A stretch of 64,000 bases of DNA, taken from contig LGRD01000006.1 of NCBI GenBank assembly GCA_001263235.1, positions 1-64,000 on the forward strand. Direction: 5' to 3'. The notes beneath the pieces are model-generated. The model ran no database searches and had not been told where the DNA came from. It saw only the letters and a program-made list of their open reading frames with translations. This document shows positions 51,995 to 60,214 of the stretch, in pieces (position 1 is the first letter of the stretch; every line of letters starts with the position of its first letter). A program made the translations under genes and the position numbers. Source of the DNA: Methylibium sp. NZG (GTDB taxonomy: Bacteria; Pseudomonadota; Gammaproteobacteria; Burkholderiales; Burkholderiaceae_C).

Positions 51995-53128
51995 CTATCG
52001 GCGCACGCGCCCGTCCTGCGTCAGGATCGTCATGTCGACGAACTTCGAGCCGGTGTGCTTCTGCGCGCTGAAGTCGACGAAGAAGCCACCCAGGTTGAAT
52101 TCGCGCAACGATTCGAGCCCCGTGACGAGGCTGTCCTGCGTGGGCGCAGCGCCTGCGCGGCGAAGGCCTTCGAGCAGCGTCTTGGCGGCGACATAGCCCT
52201 CCAGGCTGCTGTAGTTGGGGTCGAACTTCGGGTCGGCCGCCTTGCCGGCGGCCAGGTACTCGCCGGTCAGCGGCGTGGTGGGCGAGAACGGGAACGGCAT
52301 CACCTGGCTCACGATCACGCCCCGCGCGTCCGCGCCCAGTTCGCTTGCCAGCGCCTGCGTGCCGACGAACGACACGTTGTAGAAGCTGCCGGTGAAGCCC
52401 GCCTTGCGCGCCGCGCGGATGAACGCGGCGCACGACTTGTAGGCGCTGATCTGCACGATCGCGTTGGGCTGCTTCTCAAGGATGGCCTTGACCGCTGCGT
52501 CGACATCGACCGTGTTGCGCTCCACCGTGCCCAGGCCAGCCGGCTCCAGGTTCAACGGCTTGAGCGCGCGCGTCACGCCTTCGAGCCCGGCCTTGCCGTA
52601 GCTGTCGTTCTGGTAGAAAACGCCGATGCGCTGGATGCCCACCGAGGTGAGCTGCTTGACGATCTCCGCCGTCTCGTCGAAGTACGAGGCCCGCACATGG
52701 AAGGCATAGCGGTTGAACGGCGTGCGCAGCGCCTCGGCGCCGGTGAAGGGCCCGAAGAACGGCAACTTGGCGGCGGTGGCCAGCGGCAGCGCCGCCAGGC
52801 TGGTGGGCGTGCCGATGTAGCCGAACAGGCAGAACGCGCCGTCCTTGATGAGCTTGCTGGTGTTGGCGGCGCAGCGGTCGGGCTCGTAGCCATCGTCCAG
52901 GCTGACGAAGTCGATCGTTCGACCGCCCACGCCACCGCGTGCGTTGGCGGCGTCGAACTGAAGCTTCGCGCCCTTGCGGAACTGCTCTCCCAGTGCGCTG
53001 GCCGGGCCGCTGAGCGCGGCCGACTGGCCCAGCACGAGCTTGCGGTCGGCCTGGGCGAGGGCTGGCACAGCCAGGCTGGCAAGGCCCAAGCCCACGCTGT
53101 TTCGAATCAAGGTGCGGCGCTGAATCAT
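51995..53128 (-). CDS. ABC transporter substrate-binding protein (LivJ-like), second copy
   Basis: A 377-residue binding protein, first gene of the operon. The N terminus (QRRTLIRNSVGLGLASLAVPALAQA) has an Arg-Arg pair that makes Tat export possible, although the pattern is also compatible with Sec. The mature chain begins DRKLVLGQSAALSGPASALG. It is a clear paralogue of the protein encoded next to it, and both end in a similar motif (SKFVDMTILTQDGRVRR and SRFVDLSMVSREGRFIH). The two probably arose by duplication and may bind related ligands. Confidence 0.88.
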   Translation of the reverse strand: MIQRRTLIRNSVGLGLASLAVPALAQADRKLVLGQSAALSGPASALGEQFRKGAKLQFDAANARGGVGGRTIDFVSLDDGYEPDRCAANTSKLIKDGAFCLFGYIGTPTSLAALPLATAAKLPFFGPFTGAEALRTPFNRYAFHVRASYFDETAEIVKQLTSVGIQRIGVFYQNDSYGKAGLEGVTRALKPLNLEPAGLGTVERNTVDVDAAVKAILEKQPNAIVQISAYKSCAAFIRAARKAGFTGSFYNVSFVGTQALASELGADARGVIVSQVMPFPFSPTTPLTGEYLAAGKAADPKFDPNYSSLEGYVAAKTLLEGLRRAGAAPTQDSLVTGLESLREFNLGGFFVDFSAQKHTGSKFVDMTILTQDGRVRR

Positions 53129-53317
53129 GGCAATCTCTCTCGTGCGGCAATAGGCGGCGGCAGCCTCGGCTCAAGTCACCCGCGCGATCTCGGCGAGGCA
53201 GGACAGTCGAGCATACGGGCGTTGAACCCCTGGCCTCACCCACCGGCTGCAGCGGGCTGTGAGCCGACTGTGCAATAGTGTGCTCATCGCAGCGTCGGGG
53301 CCGTTTCCCGTACGCCG

Positions 53318-53347
53318 CGGAGCCCCCCGGAGCCCCCTCGGAGCCCC
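53318..53347 (+). repeat. Three direct repeats of CGGAGCCCC before the molybdoenzyme start
   Basis: CGGAGCCCC occurs at 53318-53326, 53328-53336 and 53339-53347, ending one base before the ATG at 53349. Each unit holds a GGAG that could act as ribosome-binding site; the last is only about four bases from the ATG, the middle one better spaced. Confidence 0.7.
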
Positions 53348-53348
53348 A

Positions 53349-55493
53349 ATGAACACCCCGCGCAACATCCCCGTCAGCACCTCGCCCAGCACCTCGCCCA
53401 GCACCACCGTCGTGCGCGCAGCATGCCCTCACGACTGCCCCGACACCTGCGCGCTGCACGTGACCGTGCAGGGTGGCCGCGCGATCAAGGTCCAGGGCGA
53501 CCCCGACCACCCGCCGACGCATGGCGCGCTGTGCACCAAGGTCTCGCGTTACACCGAGCGCAGCTACCACCCCGAGCGGGTGCTGCACCCGATGAAGCGG
53601 GTCGGCGCGAAGGGAAGCGGGGCATTCGTCCGCGTGAGCTGGGACGAGGCGCTGGCCGACATCGCACAACGCCTGGCCGCGATTGCCGCGCGCGACCCGC
53701 AGGCGGTGCTGCCCTACAGCTACGCCGGCACCATGGGCCTGCTGCAGGGCGAGAGCATGGCCGCGCGCTTCTTCCACAAACTCGGCGCCTTGCTGCTGGA
53801 CCGCACGATCTGCTCCAGCGCCGGCGGCGACGCGCTGGCCGCCACCTACGGCGGCAAGGTCGGCATGCACACCGAGCAGTACGCACACAGCAAGCTGATC
53901 GTCATCTGGGGCAGCAACTCGATCGCCTCGAACCTGCACTTCTGGACCTTCGCGCAGGCCGCCAAGCGCGACGGCGCCAAGCTCGTCTGCATCGACCCGC
54001 GCAAGACCGAGACAGCCGACAAGTGCCACCAGCACATCGCGCTGCGCCCCGGCACCGACGGCGCGCTGGCGCTGGGGCTGATGCACGAATTGATCGTCAA
54101 TGACTGGCTTGACCACGACTACATTGCGCACCACACAGACGGCTGGCCGAAGCTGCGCGAACGCGCGCTGCAATGGCCGCCCGAGCGCGCTGCGCAGGTC
54201 TGCGGCATCACGGCCGACGAAGTGCGCAGCCTGGCGCACGACTACGGCACCACCCGGCCCGCGGCAATCCGCCTGAACTACGGCATGCAGCGTGTGCGCG
54301 GCGGCGGCAACGCGGTGCGCTTGATCGCTTGTCTGCCGTGTCTGGTCGGCGCGTGGCGGCATGCCGCGGGCGGGCTGCTGCTGTCGTCGTCTGGCTGGTT
54401 CAAGAGCGTGCGCAACGACGCCGCGTTGCAGCGGCCCGACCTGCTGGCCGGCCGGCGCCCGCGCACGATCAACATGAGCACGATCGGCGACGACCTGCTG
54501 CGCGAATCGGGCGAGCGGCTGCCCGACGGCACGGCCTTCGGCCCGAAGATCGAGGCGCTGATCGTCTACAACAGCAACCCGGTGGCGGTGGCGCCCGAGT
54601 CGCCCAAGGTCGTGCGCGGCTTCGCGCGCGAAGACCTCTTCACCGTGGTGCTCGAACACTTCATGACCGACACCGCCGACCACGCCGACTACGTGCTGCC
54701 CGCCACCACGCAGCTCGAACACCTCGACCTGCACACGAGCTACGGCCACACGTATGCGCTGATCAACGAGCGCGCGATCGAGCCGCTGGGTGAGGCCAAG
54801 CCGAACACGCAGATCTTTCGCGAACTGGCTGCGCGCATGGGCTACACCGAACCGTGTTTTGCCGACAGCGACGAGGCGCTGGCGCGCATGGCGTTTGTCG
54901 AGCCGGTGCACTTCGACGAACTGCGCGAGAAGGGCTGGGTCAAGTTGCCGTTGCCCGATGCACCGTTCGCCGATGGCGGCTTTCCAACGGCCAACGGCAA
55001 GTGCGTGATCGACTCGCCGGTCTACGGCGTGCCCGACCACGTGCCGAACTACGAGTGCGAGAGCGCCACGCCCGAGCTGGCGCGGCGCTACCCGCTGGCG
55101 ATGATCTCGCCACCGGCGCGCAACTTCCTCAACTCGACCTTCGTGAACGTGAAGAGCCTGCGCGACATCGAGGCCGAGCCGCTGCTGGAGATGCATGCCG
55201 ACGATGCCGCCGCGCGCGGCATCACCACCGGCACGACGGTGCGCGTGTTCAACGACCGCGGCAGTTACCGCTGCAAGGTGGCGTTGAGCGCGCGCGCGCG
55301 GCCCGGCGTGGTCAACGGCCTGGGCATCTGGTGGCGCAAGCTGGGGCTGGACGGCAGCAACGTCAACGAGCTGACGCACCAGCGCCTGACCGACATCGGC
55401 CGCGCGCCGAGCTTTTACGACTGCCTGGTGGAGGTGGCTCCGTCCGGGCTGGCGCCGACGCCACCTCGCGCGCCGGCCACCGCCGCGACGTGA
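53349..55493 (+). CDS. Molybdopterin-dependent oxidoreductase (formate dehydrogenase/DMSO reductase family)
   Basis: A 714-residue single-subunit molybdopterin oxidoreductase. The N terminus carries a 4Fe-4S motif with Cys26, Cys30, Cys34 and Cys62 (CPHDCPDTC ... ALCTK). Cofactor-binding segments include LIVIWGSNSIASNLHFW and IEALIVYNSNPVAVAPES, and the C-terminal molydopterin-dinucleotide domain contains MISPPARNFLNSTF. No twin-arginine signal is seen, so it is probably cytoplasmic. No partner iron-sulfur or membrane subunit is encoded next to it, and the substrate is unassigned. The first 20 residues are a Ser/Thr/Pro-rich low-complexity stretch. Confidence 0.87.
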   Translation: MNTPRNIPVSTSPSTSPSTTVVRAACPHDCPDTCALHVTVQGGRAIKVQGDPDHPPTHGALCTKVSRYTERSYHPERVLHPMKRVGAKGSGAFVRVSWDEALADIAQRLAAIAARDPQAVLPYSYAGTMGLLQGESMAARFFHKLGALLLDRTICSSAGGDALAATYGGKVGMHTEQYAHSKLIVIWGSNSIASNLHFWTFAQAAKRDGAKLVCIDPRKTETADKCHQHIALRPGTDGALALGLMHELIVNDWLDHDYIAHHTDGWPKLRERALQWPPERAAQVCGITADEVRSLAHDYGTTRPAAIRLNYGMQRVRGGGNAVRLIACLPCLVGAWRHAAGGLLLSSSGWFKSVRNDAALQRPDLLAGRRPRTINMSTIGDDLLRESGERLPDGTAFGPKIEALIVYNSNPVAVAPESPKVVRGFAREDLFTVVLEHFMTDTADHADYVLPATTQLEHLDLHTSYGHTYALINERAIEPLGEAKPNTQIFRELAARMGYTEPCFADSDEALARMAFVEPVHFDELREKGWVKLPLPDAPFADGGFPTANGKCVIDSPVYGVPDHVPNYECESATPELARRYPLAMISPPARNFLNSTFVNVKSLRDIEAEPLLEMHADDAAARGITTGTTVRVFNDRGSYRCKVALSARARPGVVNGLGIWWRKLGLDGSNVNELTHQRLTDIGRAPSFYDCLVEVAPSGLAPTPPRAPATAAT

Positions 55494-56578
55494 AGCGCCG
55501 GGCGCTGTTGATGGCCGGCGTGGGAGGTGTGCTTGTGGCAGTGCTGGCCGGCGCCACGCTGTGCCTGACGGCCGGTTGCAGCACGGTCGACTACTACTCG
55601 CAATCGATCGGCGGCCACCTGAGCCTGCTGCGCGCTGCCAAGCCCGTGCCCGACTGGCTGGCCGACGCGCAGACTGCGCCAGCGCTGAAGCAGCGCCTCG
55701 AACTCTCGCAACGCATGCGCGACTTTGCCGTCAGCGAGCTGAAGCTGCCCGACAACGCCAGCTACCGCCGCTATGCCGACTTGAAGCGCGGCTCGGCCGT
55801 GTGGAACGTGGTCGCCACGCCCGAGCTGAGCCTGACGTTGCAAACCCATTGCTTCCCCGTCGTCGGCTGTGTTGGCTACCGCGGATTCTTCAACCAGCAA
55901 GAGGCCGAGGCGTTCGGCGCGCAGTTGCGCGAACAGGGCCTGGAGGTCACGGTGTACGGCGTCTCGGCCTACTCCACGCTGGGCCGCCTGCCCACCGCGT
56001 GGCTGGCCGACCCGCTGCTCAACACGTTCATCAATTGGTCCGAGGGCGAGCTGGCGCGCATGATCTTCCACGAGCTGTCGCACCAGGTCGCATATGCCGA
56101 CGACGACACGATGTTCAACGAGTCGTTCGCCACCGCCGTCGAGCGCATCGGCGGCGCACGCTGGCTGGCGGCGCACGGCAGCGCACAGGCGCGGCAGGAC
56201 TACGAACGCATCGACGGCCGGCGGCAGGACTTCCGTGCGCTGACCCTGAAGTACCGCCAGCGGCTGACCGAGGTCTACACGGGCCCGCTGCCCGACGCCG
56301 ACAAACGCATCGCCAAGGCCACCCTGATGAGCGAGTTCCGCGCCGAGTTCGAAACGCTCAAGGCGACCCGCTGGGGCGGGTTTACCGGGTATGACGCATG
56401 GGTGGCGCGCGCCAACAATGCGTCCTTCGGCGTGCTGGCGGCGTACAACGAACTGGTGCCGCAATTCGAGCGGCTGTTTGCCTCGAAGGGTGGCGACTTC
56501 GATCGCTTCTACGCCGAGGTGCGGCGCCTGGCCGCCCTGCCGAAAGACCAGCGGCGCGCCGCATTGAATCAGGAGTGA
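55490..56578 (+). CDS. Zinc-dependent aminopeptidase, lipoprotein-like (PF10023 type)
   Basis: A 362-residue protein of the predicted aminopeptidase family found in proteobacteria. A signal sequence ends in a lipobox-like LCLTAGC. The zinc motif is FHELSHQVAYADDDTMFNES, in which His-Glu-x-x-His is followed by a downstream Glu. The strand TLQTHCFPVVGCVGYRGFFN is also typical. The start is GTG at 55490, overlapping the previous stop as GTGA; an ATG eight codons later would give a shorter signal. Coupling to the molybdoenzyme may be accidental; no functional link is obvious. Confidence 0.8.
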   Translation: MKRRALLMAGVGGVLVAVLAGATLCLTAGCSTVDYYSQSIGGHLSLLRAAKPVPDWLADAQTAPALKQRLELSQRMRDFAVSELKLPDNASYRRYADLKRGSAVWNVVATPELSLTLQTHCFPVVGCVGYRGFFNQQEAEAFGAQLREQGLEVTVYGVSAYSTLGRLPTAWLADPLLNTFINWSEGELARMIFHELSHQVAYADDDTMFNESFATAVERIGGARWLAAHGSAQARQDYERIDGRRQDFRALTLKYRQRLTEVYTGPLPDADKRIAKATLMSEFRAEFETLKATRWGGFTGYDAWVARANNASFGVLAAYNELVPQFERLFASKGGDFDRFYAEVRRLAALPKDQRRAALNQE

Positions 56579-56581
56579 CCC

Positions 56582-56947
56582 ATGCCCGACATCCGCATCC
56601 AGCGCAAGCACACCCTCGGCCTGAAGAAGGCGCGCGACATCGCCTGGCAATGGGCCGAAGAGGTAGAGAAGAAGTTCGACATGGAGTGCACGGTGGTCGA
56701 AGGCGACACCTGCGACACGGTGCAGTTCACGCGCGCTGGCGTCAACGGCCAGCTGACCGTGGCGGCCGACCACTTCGACCTGAGCGCCAAGCTCGGCTTC
56801 CTGCTCGGCGCCTTCAGCAAAACGATCGAAGGCGAGATCGAGAAGAACCTGGACGCGCTGCTGGCCAAGAGCGACAAGGCAAAGGCGCCCGCGGCGAAAG
56901 CTCCGGCGAACACCGCCGCGAAGGCGGCCCCGAAAACGAAGAAGTAG
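56582..56947 (+). CDS. Polyhydroxyalkanoic acid system family protein
   Basis: A 121-residue protein of the PHA_gran_rgn family (PF09650), found with polyhydroxyalkanoate granule genes. The conserved core is IRIQRKHTLGLKKARDIAWQ, and the C-terminal 30 residues are a Lys/Ala/Pro-rich tail like that of phasins and histone-like proteins. It starts three bases after the aminopeptidase stop. It faces the acyl-CoA-binding protein gene, their stop codons sharing one hairpin. With the neighbouring acyl-CoA-binding and wax-ester synthase genes it points to carbon-storage metabolism. Confidence 0.85.
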   Translation: MPDIRIQRKHTLGLKKARDIAWQWAEEVEKKFDMECTVVEGDTCDTVQFTRAGVNGQLTVAADHFDLSAKLGFLLGAFSKTIEGEIEKNLDALLAKSDKAKAPAAKAPANTAAKAAPKTKK

Positions 56948-56963
56948 CGCGACGCGCTACTTC
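56941..56963. terminator. Perfect hairpin spanning both stop codons of convergent genes
   Basis: GAAGTAGCGC (56941-56950) and GCGCTACTTC (56954-56963) form a perfect 10-bp stem with a 3-base loop GAC. Each arm encodes the last Lys codon and the TAG stop of one gene (PHA-system protein on +, acyl-CoA-binding protein on -). It is well placed as a bidirectional terminator although no T-run follows. Confidence 0.6.
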
Positions 56964-57211
56964 AGCGACTCGATCAGGTCCACATACTCCTGCATCGCCA
57001 CCTTCGAGTCCTTGCCCTTGGCCTCGTTCCAGGCGTCCCACTTGGCGCGGCCCACCATGTCGGTGAAGCCGGGGCGCTTGCCGTCCACGTCGCCGCTGCT
57101 GGCCTGCTTGTACAGCGCGTAGATTTTCAGCAGCGTCATGTTGTCGGGCTTCTCGGGCAACGACTTCGAGTCGGCAACGGCTTGTTCGAACTGCTTCTTC
57201 AGGTCGGCCAT
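56957..57211 (-). CDS. Acyl-CoA-binding protein
   Basis: An 84-residue acyl-CoA-binding protein, a four-helix cytosolic carrier of long-chain acyl-CoA. The family signature is intact: KPDNMTLLKIYALYKQASSG, then GDVDGKRPGFTDMVGRAKWD and AWNEAKGKDSKVAMQEYVDL. This is the full family length. It is divergent from the wax ester synthase gene at 57315, whose substrate is acyl-CoA, and convergent with the PHA-system gene. A role in feeding acyl-CoA to storage-lipid synthesis is a reasonable inference. Confidence 0.93.
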   Translation of the reverse strand: MADLKKQFEQAVADSKSLPEKPDNMTLLKIYALYKQASSGDVDGKRPGFTDMVGRAKWDAWNEAKGKDSKVAMQEYVDLIESLK

Positions 57212-57314
57212 GGTGTGTCTCCGGGTGGGCGTGCGTGAAAACGGGAATTGACGGCGGTGATGTTACCCAGCATCTTGCACGGTGACAAAGCCACCGCCAG
57301 CAGGAGATTCATCG

Positions 57315-58745
57315 ATGCCTCAATCCGCTCATCGCATGTCGCGCGTGGACACCGCGTGGTTGCGGATGGACAACGACGTCAACCTGATGATGATCGTCGG
57401 CGTGTGGCTGCTGCAGCCCGGCATCACTTTTGAGGCGCTGTGCGAGCGCATCAACGACAAGCTGCTCAAGTACCCTCGCTTCCATCAGAAAGTGGTGCAA
57501 GACGCGGCCGGTGCGAGTTGGGTCGACGACGACGCGTTCGACCTGCACCGCCACATCGTGCGCGAGAAGCTGCGCAAGAAGAAGGGCCAGACCGAACGCC
57601 AGGCACTGCAGCAACGCGCCGGTGAACTCGCCAACACCGCGCTCGACCCCGAGCACCCGCTCTGGCAGTTCTGCCTGATCGACCACTACGAAGGCGGCAG
57701 CGCACTCATCGCGCGCATCCACCACTGCATCGGCGACGGCATTGCGCTCATCTCCGTGATGATGTCCATCACCGACGGCGGCATGGACCCGCCCAAGCGC
57801 AAGAAGCGAGAGCCCGCAGACGCGCAGGAAGAAGACTGGTTGTCCGATGCCGTCATCAAGCCGCTGACCGACCTGGCCACCAAAGCCATCGGCATGTACG
57901 GCGGCGGCGTGGCCAAGTCGATGGAGATGCTGTCGAACCCGCAGCAGGGCATGCTCGGCTCGCTCGACATGGCGCGCACCGGCTACAAGGTCATGGGCGA
58001 CGTGGCCGCGCTCGCGCTGCTGCCCGACGATTCACCCACGCGCCTGAAGGGCAAGCCCGAGGGCAAGAAGATCGTCGCCTGGAGCGAGCCGATGCCGCTG
58101 GCCGACGTGAAGACCATCGGCAAGGGCCTGGGCTGCTCGATCAACGACGTGCTGCTGGCCTGCGTGGCCGGCGCCATCGGCAACTACCTGCGCGACAAGG
58201 GCGACGACCCCGACGGCCAGGAGATCCGCGCGATGGTGCCCGTCAACCTGCGCCCGCTCGACAAGGCCTGGCAACTCGGCAACCGCTTCGGCCTGGCGCC
58301 GCTGGTGCTGCCCATCGGCATCCACAACCCCATCGAACGCGTGTTCGCGGTGCGCGCGCGCATGAACCAGCTTAAAGACAGCTACCAGCCGTTGCTTGCG
58401 TTTGCCGTGCTGTCGGTGGCCGGGCTGATGATCAAGCCGGTGCAAGACGCCATCCTCGGCATGTTCGCCAAGAAAGCCACCGCCGTGATGACCAACGTGC
58501 CGGGGCCGGCCGTGCCGTTGAAGTTTTGCGGATCAACACTGAGGCAGACGATGTTCTGGGTGCCGGCGTCGGGCGACATCGGCATGGGGGTGAGCATCCT
58601 GTCGTATGGCGGGGGTGTGCAGTTCGGGTTGATCACCGACCGGCATTTGTGCCCCGATCCTCAGGCGGTGATCGATCGGTTCGAGCCGGAGTTTCAGAAG
58701 TTGCTGACGATGACGTTGATGTTGCCTTGGGGGGAGGCGGCGTAA
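57315..58745 (+). CDS. Wax ester synthase / diacylglycerol acyltransferase (WS/DGAT)
   Basis: A 476-residue bifunctional acyltransferase that transfers acyl groups from acyl-CoA to fatty alcohols or diacylglycerol, making wax esters or triacylglycerol. The catalytic HHxxxDG motif is HHCIGDG at residues 136-142. The second family motif appears near NVPGPAVPLKFCGSTL, and the N-terminal MSRVDTAWLRMD is also conserved. The ATG at 57315 has AGGAGA upstream. It stands with acyl-CoA-binding and PHA-system genes. A family B repeat begins about 20 bases after its stop. Confidence 0.92.
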   Translation: MPQSAHRMSRVDTAWLRMDNDVNLMMIVGVWLLQPGITFEALCERINDKLLKYPRFHQKVVQDAAGASWVDDDAFDLHRHIVREKLRKKKGQTERQALQQRAGELANTALDPEHPLWQFCLIDHYEGGSALIARIHHCIGDGIALISVMMSITDGGMDPPKRKKREPADAQEEDWLSDAVIKPLTDLATKAIGMYGGGVAKSMEMLSNPQQGMLGSLDMARTGYKVMGDVAALALLPDDSPTRLKGKPEGKKIVAWSEPMPLADVKTIGKGLGCSINDVLLACVAGAIGNYLRDKGDDPDGQEIRAMVPVNLRPLDKAWQLGNRFGLAPLVLPIGIHNPIERVFAVRARMNQLKDSYQPLLAFAVLSVAGLMIKPVQDAILGMFAKKATAVMTNVPGPAVPLKFCGSTLRQTMFWVPASGDIGMGVSILSYGGGVQFGLITDRHLCPDPQAVIDRFEPEFQKLLTMTLMLPWGEAA

Positions 58746-58773
58746 CGTCGTTCTTGCATCGGTTTGCGCGACC

Positions 58774-59002
58774 GCGCCAGGCGGCACCAGGCAGGGGCTC
58801 ATGCTGGGCCGGTCGGCGGGTACGCCGACTGCGCTGCGGTGCTCGGTTCAGGGTCGCGCGGGCGAACTCACTGCGCTCACCTTCGGCTCGCTCCGTTCAA
58901 ACAACGCCCGCGAGTCAGTCTACGAAGCGCGCAAGCGCGCCGACCCTGAACCTCCGCTCCTCGCCGCCCCAGAAATCGCCCCTGCCGGGTGCCGCTTGGC
59001 GC
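58774..59002 (+). repeat. Family B structured repeat, copy B3
   Basis: A 229-bp element. Terminal inverted repeats 58774-58798 and 58978-59002 differ at two positions. Internal stems: GTCGGCG-GGTA-CGCCGAC (58812-58829), a perfect 12-bp stem pairing 58845-58856 with 58941-58952, an 8-bp stem pairing 58857-58864 with 58905-58912, and the hairpin GCGCGC-AA-GCGCGC (58927-58940). The loop between the 8-bp stem arms holds the conserved core CTCACCTTCGGCTCGCTCCG. Confidence 0.88.
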
Positions 59003-59058
59003 TCTGGCAAAGTCGAGGTTTTGGGCCAACGCCAACCACGTTCTGGGCTTTGCTGCAT

Positions 59059-59889
59059 ATGGAACGAACCACGCTCGTCGTATTCAGTTCGCTGGGCATG
59101 CTTGCTGTCTTTCTGATCCTGCTGGCAGATCGACTCGGCTGGCCTACCTTCCTGGAATTCGTACTCGATCCAGCGACCGCCGCATGGATTCAGGCCATCG
59201 GTTCAATTGGCGCTATCGCCGCGGCCGCTTGGGTGGTTCAACGCCAGCATTCGCTCGACCTTCATCGAGCACGTGAGGAACAGGTTGCCGCTGACGTCGC
59301 TCGGCTCAACGGAGCCATGCTTGTTCTGATGCGGCAGTTCGAAAAACTGCTCGTCTACCGCAAGCAAATCCTCGAGCCAGTGCGTGGTCATCGTGTGCGC
59401 CACTTTGCACTTCCGGCAACTCTGCCATTGAAACCCGATGGACTGCACGTCGACTGGCAGCAACTGGCCTTTCTGGCCCAATCGCCGGCTGCAGCCACCC
59501 TCATGGACGGAATACGTGCTCACGATGCATTCCATTCAGCTATCACGTCGCTGAATGAACGAAATCAGGTCCATCGGCACGAGTTCCAACTCAGTGTCGA
59601 AAAGCTCGGCCTTGATTTCTCCCAAGGTGTTTCTGGGGAAGTCGTGGCTAAAGAGATCGGCCCGCGGCTAACTCACACCTTACAAAAATCGACCGATTCC
59701 GTTTATCAACAGATTGATACGGCAATCATCCTGTTGGAAAGGGTTGGTGCAGATGGAGCCAAGACATTCAGAGACCTGTATCGCGGTCGCCACATCATCG
59801 GGTTCACGTTCCCTGAAAGCGTATCCGGCGAAGAACTTGAAGCGGCGCGTGGAAGCGAGTTGTCCTCGTCCCAGCCCACAGACGCGTAG
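59059..59889 (+). CDS. Membrane-anchored hypothetical protein between inverted repeats
   Basis: A 276-residue protein with two N-terminal hydrophobic segments (LVVFSSLGMLAVFLILLADR and AAWIQAIGSIGAIAAAAWVV) followed by a cytoplasmic helical domain that begins QRQHSLDLHRAREEQVAADV. I do not recognise a domain of known function; the two short helices joined to a coiled domain recall small membrane-bound proteins carried on mobile DNA. The codon use is less GC-biased than in neighbouring genes. The longer open frame upstream runs through the repeat, so ATG 59059 is the likely start. Its stop is three bases before element B4. It may be cargo of the composite unit. Confidence 0.65.
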   Translation: MERTTLVVFSSLGMLAVFLILLADRLGWPTFLEFVLDPATAAWIQAIGSIGAIAAAAWVVQRQHSLDLHRAREEQVAADVARLNGAMLVLMRQFEKLLVYRKQILEPVRGHRVRHFALPATLPLKPDGLHVDWQQLAFLAQSPAAATLMDGIRAHDAFHSAITSLNERNQVHRHEFQLSVEKLGLDFSQGVSGEVVAKEIGPRLTHTLQKSTDSVYQQIDTAIILLERVGADGAKTFRDLYRGRHIIGFTFPESVSGEELEAARGSELSSSQPTDA

Positions 59890-59892
59890 TGA

Positions 59893-60121
59893 GCGCCAGG
59901 CGGCACCCGGCAGGGGCGATTTCTGGGGCGGCGCGGAGCGGAGGTTCAGGGGCGGCGCGCTTGCGCGCTTCGTAGACTGACTCGCGGGCGTTGTTTGAAC
60001 GGAGCGAGCCGAAGGTGAGCGCAGTGAGTTCGCCCGCGCGACCCTGAACCGAGCACCGCAGCGGAGTCGGCGTACCCGCCGACCGCCCCAGCATGAGCCC
60101 CTGCCGGGTGCCGCCTGGCGC
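59893..60121 (-). repeat. Family B structured repeat, copy B4 (inverted)
   Basis: A 229-bp element, opposite in orientation to B3 and nearly identical to it when reverse-complemented. Its terminal repeats, 59893-59917 and 60097-60121, are perfect over 25 bp. The GGTA-loop hairpin and the GCGCGC hairpin are present; the long internal stem has one mismatch relative to B3. Confidence 0.88.
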
Positions 60122-60214
60122 GATCGCGCATGCCGCCCGAGGTGAGAAGTCGGCTCGCCAGGACCGCCGAAGCAGGTTCAAAGCAACGTTTTTGATCGGC
60201 GGGCCCAGGCGCAA

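Larger units (their letters stand above)
58765..60130. mobile_element. Putative composite unit bounded by inverted family B elements
   Basis: Outer ends 58765-58798 and 60097-60130 match as inverted repeats at 32 of 34 positions, longer than the match at the inner ends of the two elements. Two 229-bp family B copies (B3 and B4) in opposite orientation enclose one gene (59059-59889) whose base composition is visibly lower in GC than its surroundings. This is the layout of a composite element, but no transposase is inside and I see no clear target duplication. Confidence 0.45.

Noticed and set aside
53405-53890. Antisense Cys/Arg-rich frames over the molybdoenzyme N terminus
   Set aside because: Composition is typical of shadow frames in GC-rich DNA; the sense frame carries the full iron-sulfur motif.
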